DNA of 5,970 nt from Gemmatimonadaceae bacterium (GTDB taxonomy: Bacteria; Gemmatimonadota; Gemmatimonadetes; Gemmatimonadales; Gemmatimonadaceae), in assembly GCA_025356185.1 (NCBI GenBank), contig JANXUN010000153.1, forward strand, positions 1-5,970, in the 5' to 3' direction. The notes below the pieces were generated by a model. The model made no database searches and was not told the origin of the DNA. It was given only the letters and a program-made list of their open reading frames with translations. Positions within the stretch are counted from its first letter, which is position 1. The number at the start of each line of letters is the position of its first letter. A program made the position numbers and the translations under genes. Of the stretch, positions 1-5,460 are shown piece by piece.

Positions 1-192
1 TGACGCGGCCAAAGTAAAGCCCGATCATCTCTACTTTGGTGGCACGATGCTCAAACGTTCGCGGATGCAATGATCCGCCGCTGGATCTCCCGCGACTCGA
101 GTCGCTAGTTGGGTACGCGGACTACTTCTTTATTGAAGCACTGCTGCGGCAAAACGGATTGTATTTGCCGCCAATTTGAGTTTAGTAACGCA
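1..192. other. Flanking region downstream of the DoxX-like gene, no certain gene
   Basis: No gene can be established here. On the plus strand, bases 2-73 are an open frame entering from outside the window and ending at TGA, with residues ending KPDHLYFGGTMLKRSRMQ. It could be the tail of a plus-strand gene converging on the DoxX-like gene, but about 23 open codons can occur by chance. Bases 92-105 form a perfect 14-base palindrome, GCGACTCGAGTCGC, shortly after that stop. Bases 9-16 and 32-39 form an 8-base inverted repeat (CCAAAGTA/TACTTTGG). No T-run follows the palindrome, so it is not a classical intrinsic terminator. Confidence 0.4.
146..171 (-). terminator. Stem-loop after the DoxX-like gene, possible transcript end
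   Basis: A perfect 8-base stem (GCGGCAAA at 146-153, TTTGCCGC at 164-171) encloses a 10-base loop. It begins 21 bases past the stop of the minus-strand DoxX-like gene. The position suits a transcript end or a 3' protective hairpin. On the minus strand the hairpin is followed by AGCAG and not by a U-tract, so a canonical intrinsic terminator is not shown. Confidence 0.35.
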
Positions 193-1434
193 CTACGGCT
201 GCATCCACCGAAATTGCGCGCGCATCAAGGGATAGTCGCTCGGATTTACCCGATGCGCCAACACGTGAACAGCCGCACCGTCGAAGGTCAGGACATCAGC
301 GGCAAGCGTCCATTGTAAGACGCCCTTGTGCGCCCGGCCGCACTCGACAGCGAGCGCGCTCAAGTCGGCACTCTGCGATCGTCGGCAAAACATGCGGAGG
401 TCCGATGCGCGGTTCACGATCACCGCATTTTGTTGCACCACCAGCTTACGCCAACTGAGTGAGTCATCGGTGGCCGCACCACTTCTCGCGAACGACTTCA
501 CAACCCACGCGCCGTCGAGCACTGATGCATGCGCCCGTTCGGCAATGGCACTGCGCATCGCGACGAATGATGACAACGTGACGCTGCCTATCAACGCCAC
601 TTTGATCGCCCATCGCCACGACGTGGGAATGCGCCCGTGAAAAATCGATTCGCGTGGCGCCGCGTCGACCGCGCGATTTTGCACAAACACACGGAAAAGT
701 CTGGACGCGTCGTACGCGATGAGCACGAGCGATGAGAGCACGATCATGGTTGCGTACAACTTGATCGGAACGCTGTATGCGTAGTTCATGAATGCGACGT
801 TTGCCATCACGACAAGGCACACGATTGCGCCGAGCGTTGCGGTTTGTCGAACGCACAGGAGGAAGACCGCGATCATTTCGATCGCGCCAGCGAGAAACGC
901 GTATGGACGCGAATACTCCATAAACGTCCAGAGCAACGACATCGGGGAGAGCTCGCCGACGCGCTGTTCAAGTGTGAACGCGCTGATCGGCGGAAACTGC
1001 ATCGGCAAAATTTTGGCGACACCATAACTCGTGATACCGAGCGCGATCGAGTACCGGAGTAATACGCGGAGCGATTCGCTCACGCGTGGCTCTTGCGGAT
1101 GGATCTGTTCTTGAGGTTTGTCGCGCAGCGTCCACACGAGCGCGCCGAAGATTCCAAACACGACTGCAATGAGTAATCTCGCATACTCTTCAGCGATGTC
1201 AGCGTTGTCACCAGCATCGGCGCCGTTCATCGCGGAGGTTATATGAAACACATTTCGGGCAACCCAAATTCCCGGCTGCGTGAACACGTGACCCCACGAG
1301 ATCGCGAGCCCATCTCCCGAGAAACCACCGCCGCCAAGTGACGGATAGTTGTTCAGAAATAGCGGCACGTGATAAAGCGCAAACGCGATAAGTGCGAATC
1401 GTTCGACAAACCGCCTTGCAGCCGTGCTCGTCAC
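193..1434 (-). CDS. DoxX-like integral membrane protein with C-terminal soluble extension
   Basis: This 413-residue polytopic membrane protein has hydrophobic segments near residues 11-27, 87-102, 126-147, 176-195, 198-217, 225-242 and 277-293. Residues 137-149 (GVAKILPMQFPP) match the G-x-x-K-x-x-P-x-Q-F signature of DoxX-like proteins. RP at 176-177, an acidic residue at 186 and PIKLY at 223-227 also fit that group. After the last helix, about 115 residues form a soluble tail with the WRKLVV and QFRWMQP-type blocks I associate with these longer DoxX-like proteins. DoxX-type proteins have been linked to quinone or thiol redox chemistry at the membrane; the substrate here is unknown. The start is GTG, which overlaps the TGA stop of the upstream small membrane protein (GTGA) and is preceded by AAGGG, so translation is probably coupled. 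The next in-frame Met is residue 69, which would delete the first helix. The family is fairly sure, the function is not. Confidence 0.8.
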   Translation of the reverse strand: MTSTAARRFVERFALIAFALYHVPLFLNNYPSLGGGGFSGDGLAISWGHVFTQPGIWVARNVFHITSAMNGADAGDNADIAEEYARLLIAVVFGIFGALVWTLRDKPQEQIHPQEPRVSESLRVLLRYSIALGITSYGVAKILPMQFPPISAFTLEQRVGELSPMSLLWTFMEYSRPYAFLAGAIEMIAVFLLCVRQTATLGAIVCLVVMANVAFMNYAYSVPIKLYATMIVLSSLVLIAYDASRLFRVFVQNRAVDAAPRESIFHGRIPTSWRWAIKVALIGSVTLSSFVAMRSAIAERAHASVLDGAWVVKSFARSGAATDDSLSWRKLVVQQNAVIVNRASDLRMFCRRSQSADLSALAVECGRAHKGVLQWTLAADVLTFDGAAVHVLAHRVNPSDYPLMRAQFRWMQP

Positions 1435-1625
1435 GCGCCCTTACCTGGCAGCTTTTGCATCAGCAGCGTCGTCAACATGAACACGCCCGCCCACGTGCCG
1501 AAGTCGATCAAGAATTTGACGATGTCGAACGGGTCGGTGAACAGATTGTAGTGAAAGTGAAAGGCCGCAAATATCAGTCGCGACACGACGAATGCGACAA
1601 TGACGGCGACGAGTGGAGTGCGCAT
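1431..1625 (-). CDS. Small two-helix membrane protein
   Basis: This 64-residue protein has two predicted membrane segments (about residues 4-22 and 42-58), separated by a polar stretch with FHFHYN and FTDPFD. The end is basic (QKLPGKGA). I do not recognise a family. It sits 15 bases after the cupin stop and its own stop overlaps the DoxX-like start, so the three are very likely co-transcribed. This suggests an accessory or partner of the DoxX-like protein. I chose ATG at 1625; a TTG codon directly before it is also in frame, but a GGA five bases before TTG-ATG favours the ATG only weakly. Adjacent histidines near the end of the first helix could bind a metal or cofactor, which is inference. 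Confidence 0.75.
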   Translation of the reverse strand: MRTPLVAVIVAFVVSRLIFAAFHFHYNLFTDPFDIVKFLIDFGTWAGVFMLTTLLMQKLPGKGA

Positions 1626-1640
1626 CAAATTCCGGTGTCC

Positions 1641-1970
1641 TTAATCGACGATAAAGAGTTTCGCGCCAACAGCGGTCGACGAACGATGCGGCTCCGCGCC
1701 GTCGGCGACTTGATAGCTCATGCCAGCAGTCAGTACGAATATGCGTCCGTCGTCGAGCTCCGTACGCAACTCGCCTTCAAGACACAAAAGCATGTGTCCC
1801 TTGGAACACCAGTGGTCCGAAACGTAGCCTGCACTGTACTCGATCATGCGAACACGAATGTCGCCGAACCGCCGCGTACGCCAATGCGCAACACCGCGCT
1901 CGCCGGCGTGTTCGGTTCGCTCAACCTGATCCCAATCTGTTGTGCCAAACGGGATTCCGATCATGTGCAC
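1641..1970 (-). CDS. DHWC-motif cupin-fold protein
   Basis: This is a 109-residue single-domain cupin. Residues 52-59, DHWCSKGH, carry the Asp-His-Trp-Cys plus His signature of a small cupin family known from many bacteria. The flanking stretch RVRMIEYSAGY (39-49) and the end ADGAEPHRSSTAVGAKLFIVD (89-109) also read as that family. His53, His59 and His95 are candidate metal ligands on the beta-barrel, and Cys55 is notable. No signal peptide is present, so it should be cytoplasmic. The reaction catalysed by the family is not known to me. The start is GTG at 1970, seven bases after GGAG (1981-1978); the ATG two codons later would have a 13-base spacing, so GTG is preferred. It is the first gene of the cupin, small membrane protein, DoxX-like cluster. 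Length is close to full for the family. Confidence 0.88.
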   Translation of the reverse strand: MHMIGIPFGTTDWDQVERTEHAGERGVAHWRTRRFGDIRVRMIEYSAGYVSDHWCSKGHMLLCLEGELRTELDDGRIFVLTAGMSYQVADGAEPHRSSTAVGAKLFIVD

Positions 1971-2142
1971 GGACTAACTCCGCGTGACCGTCGCGAGAAT
2001 GCGCGAGCTGCCATCCGCAGAGATCTTTCGAACGCGCGTTGTCCGTCGCCCCAGCTGCGACGACGAACAGTCAAGCGAACCAACGTGTTGACACAGCGGG
2101 CTTGCCAGCTAGGCATCTATTCTCGCGACGCGGTTTTGGATG
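1971..2142. other. 172-base spacer before the cupin cluster
   Basis: This spacer separates the unrecognised membrane protein from the cupin, so the cupin cluster may have its own promoter. I found no convincing -35/-10 pair on the minus strand. Bases 2044-2049 and 2057-2062 form a 6-base stem with a 7-base loop (CGTCGC/GCGACG) without a T-run. The spacer contains short open frames on the minus strand, none with a start and ribosome binding site good enough to call. Confidence 0.5.
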
Positions 2143-2682
2143 TCACCACCCGGTGCGAACACCGGTCGACTCCTTCGTTTGAAACAACGTGACGATCGGC
2201 GATGTCGCACCATAGGAGAGGAGCGCACTGCCCTTGGGACCTGTCCCGAACACATGCAGAGACGTCCAACTGAGGGTGATAAGATGCAGTTCTCCTTTCG
2301 CTAACCGCGCAGGAATGACTCGCGCCTCACTCGTCGAACCGTCGCCAGCAGGAATTTGCAAAAACTGCACGCCGACGTCGCGTCCATAGACGAGCGCTGT
2401 GCCCGGCCTCGAGCCCGTGGTTCTGACTTGCACCATCCATGTTGGCGCCGCTCCAGCAACGATGGGCTCCAGTGGATCGGCGATTGCCGACGCGATGACG
2501 CGTGCTATGACGGCAACGCTGACAGCGAGTAGCAACGTGTAAACCAACATGCGAGACCACCGCGAACGCGGCGCCGGAACGCTTGCGATGTGAATATTCA
2601 CTAATGGCCGCGCGTTCGTCTCAACGCGCGACGCGTGTTGTCGTTGCGCCGCTCGAACGCGCGGGTCGGAGACGAAACTCAT
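2143..2682 (-). CDS. Unrecognised single-pass membrane protein
   Basis: This 179-residue protein is of no family I recognise. Residues 1-44 are hydrophilic and rich in Arg (RVRAAQRQHASR, RSRWSR). Residues 45-67 form one hydrophobic helix. The remaining ~110 residues look like a beta-rich domain (VQVRTTG, TALVYGRD, VQFLQIP, ELHLITLSWTSLHVF). A cytoplasmic N-terminus and a periplasmic domain follow from the basic residues before the helix. The ATG at 2682 lies six bases past the stop of the NTF2-like gene and has no visible Shine-Dalgarno, so it probably depends on translational coupling. An internal Met at residue 45 would leave the helix as a signal anchor, but the coupling argues for the longer form. 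An envelope role with its NTF2-like neighbour is inference only. Confidence 0.7.
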   Translation of the reverse strand: MSFVSDPRVRAAQRQHASRVETNARPLVNIHIASVPAPRSRWSRMLVYTLLLAVSVAVIARVIASAIADPLEPIVAGAAPTWMVQVRTTGSRPGTALVYGRDVGVQFLQIPAGDGSTSEARVIPARLAKGELHLITLSWTSLHVFGTGPKGSALLSYGATSPIVTLFQTKESTGVRTGW

Positions 2683-2688
2683 TGAATA

Positions 2689-3111
2689 CTAAATCGGTGA
2701 CGCGGCAGCCACATGCCCACCGACCACGCGCCACGCATCACCGGCCTCGCGTGCCCACACGCGCGTGTAGCGAAACCATCCCGCCACTGGCACATCGACA
2801 ATATCAACCACGAGGTACGTGCGCATTGCGCTGAGCACGACGTCAGTCCCGACGCGTCGAGTACAGAGCTCCGCGACATCGTGTGTGCGAAATCGCACCA
2901 CTCCCGATTTGTGCGCGTCAAGATCCTGCGCCTTACTGCCCAGCTGCCCATCGGGGCCGGTAAACAGCAGGTTGTCGCTGAGTAGTCGATCGAGTACTGC
3001 GACGTCCGCGTTGAGTTGTGCACGACGCAGCTCCATTTCAAGCGCTACGATCTCTGCGTCCGTGTCGCCCACAAGCGCACTGGAAAATTCGTCGTCCATC
3101 GTCGTGCGCAT
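2689..3111 (-). CDS. NTF2-like / SnoaL-type (DUF4440) protein
   Basis: This 140-residue protein fits an NTF2-like cone fold. An N-terminal helix, EIVALEMELRRAQLNADVAVLDRLL in outline (residues 20-44), is followed by LLFTGPDGQLGSK (48-60), which is typical of DUF4440 proteins. Beta strands follow, ending in GWFRYTRVWAREAGDAWRVVGGH (111-133), the usual closing Trp-Arg-Val motif. Members bind small ligands or act as isomerase-like or accessory proteins; the ligand cannot be read from sequence. No signal peptide is visible. ATG at 3111 is taken as the start; Met5 (ATG at 3099) is an alternative, as neither has a strong ribosome binding site. It is the first gene after a sigma70-like promoter and precedes the single-pass membrane protein by six bases. 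Confidence 0.85.
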   Translation of the reverse strand: MRTTMDDEFSSALVGDTDAEIVALEMELRRAQLNADVAVLDRLLSDNLLFTGPDGQLGSKAQDLDAHKSGVVRFRTHDVAELCTRRVGTDVVLSAMRTYLVVDIVDVPVAGWFRYTRVWAREAGDAWRVVGGHVAAASPI

Positions 3112-3134
3112 GTCGCGTCTCGTGTCAAAGAATT

Positions 3135-3164
3135 ATTGTACATTCGCGGAACACGCTTAGCCAA
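3135..3164 (-). promoter_or_regulatory. Sigma70-like promoter of the NTF2-like gene
   Basis: Read on the minus strand, TTGGCT (3164-3159) and TACAAT (3140-3135) are separated by 18 bases. TACAAT matches five of six consensus -10 bases and TTGGCT four of six -35 bases. Transcription would begin near 3128, giving a leader of only about 16 bases before the ATG at 3111. Just upstream, GTGACC occurs at 3175-3180 and 3185-3190, one helical turn apart, and could be an activator site. Confidence 0.5.
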
Positions 3165-3207
3165 CCTCGGGGATGTGACCTCGCGTGACCTTCGCAAATT
3201 ACAGCGC

Positions 3208-3402
3208 GTGACTAAAACCGTCGCCTATCTTCTTCGCTGCGCACCCCTCATTGTGATGCTATCGTCGGCGCGGCAATCGTGGACCAACCCATCACCACAT
3301 CCGGTCCCACGCGTCACGGTGCAGCCTAATGTGCACCGTGATGTGCTCGACTGGTCCGAAATGACCGGTCCAGCGTATCCCGGGTCAGAGGCTCGTTCGT
3401 GA
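3208..3402 (+). pseudogene. Amino-terminal stub of an RND-efflux periplasmic adaptor
   Basis: From GTG at 3208 the plus strand encodes 64 residues. A basic start and hydrophobic run (VAYLLRCAPLIVMLSSA) resemble an export signal. A Pro-rich linker (NPSPHPVPR) follows, then VTVQPNVHRDVLDWSEMTG. In HlyD/AcrA-type adaptors of RND pumps, a signal or lipobox and a Pro-rich linker are followed by V-x-V-x-x-V-x-x-R-D-V-x-x-W-x-E-x-T-G, so residues 36-54 read as that start. After TG the match is lost and a TGA follows within about ten codons. Full adaptors are around 350-400 residues, so this is a fragment. The expected lipobox Cys is absent (SSARQS where AACGQS-like would fit) and there is no Shine-Dalgarno, both consistent with decay. 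No inner-membrane pump gene is nearby. The resemblance comes from memory of the family and covers under 20 residues, so chance remains possible. Confidence 0.4.
3314..3341. repeat. Perfect 10-base inverted repeat with 8-base spacer
   Basis: TCACGGTGCA (3314-3323) and TGCACCGTGA (3332-3341) are exact reverse complements around gcctaatg. As RNA this is a stable hairpin; as DNA it is a candidate dimer-binding site. It lies within the adaptor stub and not next to an intact start, and no T-run follows. Confidence 0.6.
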
Positions 3403-3532
3403 GGCGTTTGTCCGATTTCAATAAGGTTTTTTCGTCAGACGTGATCCGTGAACTTTCATTCCTCACACTAGACTAGCGTCAACGCGACGTCGCAAACGCA
3501 CTCGCCTTCGAGGCGCGGGATTGTCGATCGCG
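3403..3532. other. Noncoding remainder of the adaptor-stub interval
   Basis: No gene is supported here. Plus-strand frames after the stub are short; one (3377 to about 3475) reads VSRVRGSFVRRLSDFN and stays open for about 33 codons. It begins where the adaptor would carry an R-V-x-G block, so it might be a frameshifted continuation, but similarity is too thin to claim. The sequence also contains two CTAG tetranucleotides close together (actagactag). Confidence 0.4.
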
Positions 3533-3564
3533 AAAAGGCCCGATGCAGCAGCATCGGGCCTTTT
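3533..3564 (-). terminator. Intrinsic terminator of the PEP-CTERM gene
   Basis: AAAAGGCCCGATGC (3533-3546) and GCATCGGGCCTTTT (3551-3564) form a perfect 14-base inverted repeat around a 4-base loop. The stem is GC-rich and ends in an A/T tract on each side, so it can terminate on either strand. It starts 22 bases past the stop of the minus-strand PEP-CTERM gene, its obvious client, and would also stop any plus-strand read-through from the adaptor stub. Confidence 0.92.
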
Positions 3565-3586
3565 GCGCAGTAGCGGACGAGCGTTG

Positions 3587-3808
3587 CTAGTTCTTCCGAT
3601 TACGCCGTCTTGCAACATATGCAACGCCGCCTAATCCGACGGCCATCAACAGCCATGTGCTGGGCTCGGGCGTCACAGTGGGGCATGTAACTCCGTCTCC
3701 CGGAAAGCACTGCGAAGGAGGCGTCGCGTGCGCATAACGGGTCGGTGTCGAAAGCGCGAGGAGCAGCGCGGCGACGGTCCAGCCGGAAAATCTCTTGAGC
3801 GTCTTCAC
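3587..3808 (-). CDS. Very short PEP-CTERM sorting-domain protein
   Basis: This is a 73-residue exported protein. An N-terminal signal peptide (MKTLKRFSGWTVAALLLALS, likely cut near AHA at 26-28) is followed by only about 18 residues, then the PEP-CTERM sorting signal. That signal has TPEPST at 46-51, a hydrophobic helix at about 52-66 and a basic RRRNRKN end. The family's C-terminal signal is recognised by an exosortase (EpsH/XrtA type), which cleaves near PEP and sends the protein to the envelope or exopolysaccharide. The mature portion holds two cysteines in CFPGDGVTC, suggesting a small disulfide loop. I chose GTG at 3808, preceded nine bases away by GGGGA. The longer TTG-started frame (3841) would put an acidic, polar stretch before the signal peptide. 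The gene stands alone, followed by a strong terminator. The sorting motif is certain; the role is not known. Confidence 0.88.
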   Translation of the reverse strand: MKTLKRFSGWTVAALLLALSTPTRYAHATPPSQCFPGDGVTCPTVTPEPSTWLLMAVGLGGVAYVARRRNRKN

Positions 3809-4062
3809 GATAGTGGATCCCCATTCCGTACGCGTGAGCAAACGACGATTCGTCCCCAGTGGACGACTTCATTGATGAACGTTCAGCACTAACCGTGCCG
3901 TGGAGATTTCAGTGGTTAAATCGCGCGATTGGTCGGTAATTGCACAGACGACAAGCCTTTGTGATGCAGGCAGTGTCGGGCGCTTGCATCATTCTGTGTG
4001 AGGGATGCATCAGAATTCCCATTGCGAGCAATGGCGCGACTTCACTGGTGAAGCCCACTCCG
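3809..4062. other. Palindrome-rich 254-base spacer, no gene
   Basis: No coding frame here has support. The spacer should hold the leader and promoter of the PEP-CTERM gene, but I see no good -35/-10 pair. It contains a 12-base perfect palindrome AATCGCGCGATT (3919-3930) and a 6-base stem (3850-3855 with 3861-3866). There are three copies of one 7-mer: TGATGCA at 3962-3968, TGCATCA at 3985-3991 and TGCATCA at 4006-4012. Two adjacent hairpins near the end are listed separately. Confidence 0.6.
4019..4053 (-). terminator. Tandem hairpins after the WG-repeat lipoprotein gene
   Basis: Two near-perfect palindromes follow the WG-repeat stop by nine bases. CTTCACTGGTGAAG (4040-4053) comes first on the minus strand, then CCATTGCGAGCAATGG (4019-4034). 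Each gives a stem of five to seven bases with a tiny loop. No U-run follows either, so they may mark or protect the 3' end of the operon transcript, or serve as protein sites, without being a classical terminator. Confidence 0.4.
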
Positions 4063-4983
4063 CTACTCCGCCACTTCCTTTCCCATCGGATCGATAAAGA
4101 ACACTCGTCCATTGAGTCGCACGCGCGCTTTGCCTTTGCCAAATATTTCCGCGTACTCGTATATCAACGGTATTGCGACGAGAGCATTCTCGTCGAGAAA
4201 GCCCAGTTTGTCTTTAATCCGAACCCGCGTGCGCTTGACGTCCTCCTCATACATGCCGATCTCCTCGTAGATCAGCGGCACCACTTCTTTCCCGTTCAAA
4301 TCAACAAACCCACTCAAATACAGGTCGCCCTTAATCCGCGTGACTTGCCACAGTGACGCGGTGTACGGATTGGTCTGGTCGTACTTGAGTTCCTTGATCG
4401 TGTGACCTTTCGGATCAATGATGCGCTTGCGTTCGCCCTGATACACCAACGCGCGATCATTGTGAAACGTCTCGGCGTGATCATACGTCTCTTTCAGCGG
4501 ACGCTCACCGTCCGCGTTGATGTAAAACTGTTCGTCGTTGACTTTCACCAACGCGAGTCCAGAACGAAACGGTTCGGCAAACTCAAAACCCTTCGTCGTT
4601 TCAAACAAGGAAACGTCAACGGGTCCTTTGTCCAGATCGACAAACAGAAACTTGTTCGCGAACTGCAGCAGCGCCGTCGCATCGGTGATGTCCGTGACAA
4701 ACAACGTCGTCTGCGGCGCGATCACCTCCGCGCCTTTCCCATCGATCACGCCCTCGGCGTACGTCGCGCCGTCACCAAGCGTGACTTTTGCATAGCCGAG
4801 TGCGTTCGCGGGTTCGACTTTCTTGTACTTCATGTTCGCAGGCTTGGAAGTGGGAGATGACGCGGGTGTTTTCGATTCGTTGCGCGCGCCCGTGTTTGAA
4901 CACGACGCGACTAGCACGCATACCGTCGTGATCTGCGTGACGTGAATCAGTGTCTGAGCGATGCGCTGCGCGGAATGAATCAT
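4063..4983 (-). CDS. WG-repeat lipoprotein
   Basis: This 306-residue protein starts with a lipoprotein signal: hydrophobic residues 12-27 and lipobox VASC, with Cys28 as the predicted lipid-modified residue. A Ser/Thr/Pro/Lys linker (30-50) follows. Residues 60-306 hold degenerate repeats of the WG/KWG type, each pairing a beta hairpin with a D-x-x-G turn. Examples are LALVKVNDEQFYINADGE (143-160), RALVYQGERKRIIDPKG (177-193), GFVDLNGKEVVPLIYEEI (225-242), LGFLDENALVAIPLIYEYAE (260-279) and KARVRLNGRVFFIDPMGKE (285-303). The repeat family likely folds into a beta-solenoid or propeller; its molecular role is poorly known. The Trp of the classic WG pair is mostly replaced. The ATG at 4983 lies nine bases past the stop of the upstream secreted-protein gene and lacks a Shine-Dalgarno, so coupling is likely. 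The lipobox supports this start. Family call is sure, function is not. Confidence 0.85.
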   Translation of the reverse strand: MIHSAQRIAQTLIHVTQITTVCVLVASCSNTGARNESKTPASSPTSKPANMKYKKVEPANALGYAKVTLGDGATYAEGVIDGKGAEVIAPQTTLFVTDITDATALLQFANKFLFVDLDKGPVDVSLFETTKGFEFAEPFRSGLALVKVNDEQFYINADGERPLKETYDHAETFHNDRALVYQGERKRIIDPKGHTIKELKYDQTNPYTASLWQVTRIKGDLYLSGFVDLNGKEVVPLIYEEIGMYEEDVKRTRVRIKDKLGFLDENALVAIPLIYEYAEIFGKGKARVRLNGRVFFIDPMGKEVAE

Positions 4984-4992
4984 GGGAATGTG

Positions 4993-5460
4993 TTAGTCGC
5001 CAAATTGACGCCAGCGGTATCGCGTGCCATCCCAATAGATGAGCGCACTCGCGGATTCGGTTTTCTCGACAAAAATCGCATCACCGCGCAGCGCGAGTGT
5101 GCTCTGTGCTGATGCGCCTTTGTTCGCTGACTTCGCATACAGCTTCCACGAGTCCAGCCATTCAAAATCTGCGCCGCCGTTACCGAACACTTTTCCGGCA
5201 CCCAGCACAATCGCTGTCGTTGATCCGGCATGGAGAATCGCGATGCCTTGCTGCTTCGTGGTTTTGCGAATGATGAACACCGCGACGTCTTCGCCTCCGT
5301 CGCCATTAAAATCGCCAACCAAAAACGTGGGCTTCAGTTTGTCCCATCGCGCGTAGGTCGACGCGAACCCCTTGTCAGCAAGAACGGCGGCGGCCCACGC
5401 GGGCAGCGACTGCCGCGGCGTCGATATCGCCAACATCATTGCCATGAGCGCGACGCGCAC
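4993..5460 (-). CDS. Secreted protein with an FG-GAP/VCBS-like calcium loop
   Basis: This is a 155-residue exported protein. Residues 1-23 (RVALMAMMLAIS followed by SLPAWA) fit a signal peptide, though the cut site is unclear. Residues 47-62 (LVGDFNGDGGEDVAVF) carry D-x-N-x-D-G-x-x-D, the calcium-binding loop of FG-GAP/VCBS and dockerin-like repeats, here in a single copy. A beta-rich body follows, with GIAILHAGS, VLGAG, GNGGADFEWLDSW and an ending ALIYWDGTRYRWRQFGD. I know similar short secreted proteins with this loop and W-D-G-x-x-Y-R-W ending, but no assigned function. The start is GTG, six bases after GGAG (5470-5467), better than the later ATG at residue 6. It is first in a two-gene unit with the WG-repeat lipoprotein nine bases downstream; both act outside the inner membrane. 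Confidence 0.8.
   Translation of the reverse strand: MRVALMAMMLAISTPRQSLPAWAAAVLADKGFASTYARWDKLKPTFLVGDFNGDGGEDVAVFIIRKTTKQQGIAILHAGSTTAIVLGAGKVFGNGGADFEWLDSWKLYAKSANKGASAQSTLALRGDAIFVEKTESASALIYWDGTRYRWRQFGD

Noticed and set aside
464..856. 130-codon minus-strand open frame inside the DoxX-like gene
   Set aside because: Same strand but a different frame, with an Arg/His-rich composition typical of out-of-frame reading of GC-rich DNA.
2088..2116. Perfect plus-strand TTGACA as a promoter
   Set aside because: No matching -10 at 16-19 bases and no plus-strand gene follows.
1962..2116. 51-codon minus-strand frame before the cupin
   Set aside because: Arg-rich translation with no ribosome site, overlapping the cupin start; no reason to think it is translated.
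1392..2192. 266-codon plus-strand open frame
   Set aside because: It lies antisense to the DoxX-like start, small membrane protein and cupin genes, whose families or overlaps are convincing. Its translation is basic, low in hydrophobic order and shows no domain.
3587..3841. Longer TTG-started version of the PEP-CTERM protein
   Set aside because: The GTG at 3808 has GGGGA nine bases upstream and begins directly with a basic signal-peptide head; the extra 11 residues lack support.
3940..4356. 138-codon plus-strand open frame
   Set aside because: Two thirds of it is antisense to the WG-repeat gene, and it has no ribosome site or recognisable domain.
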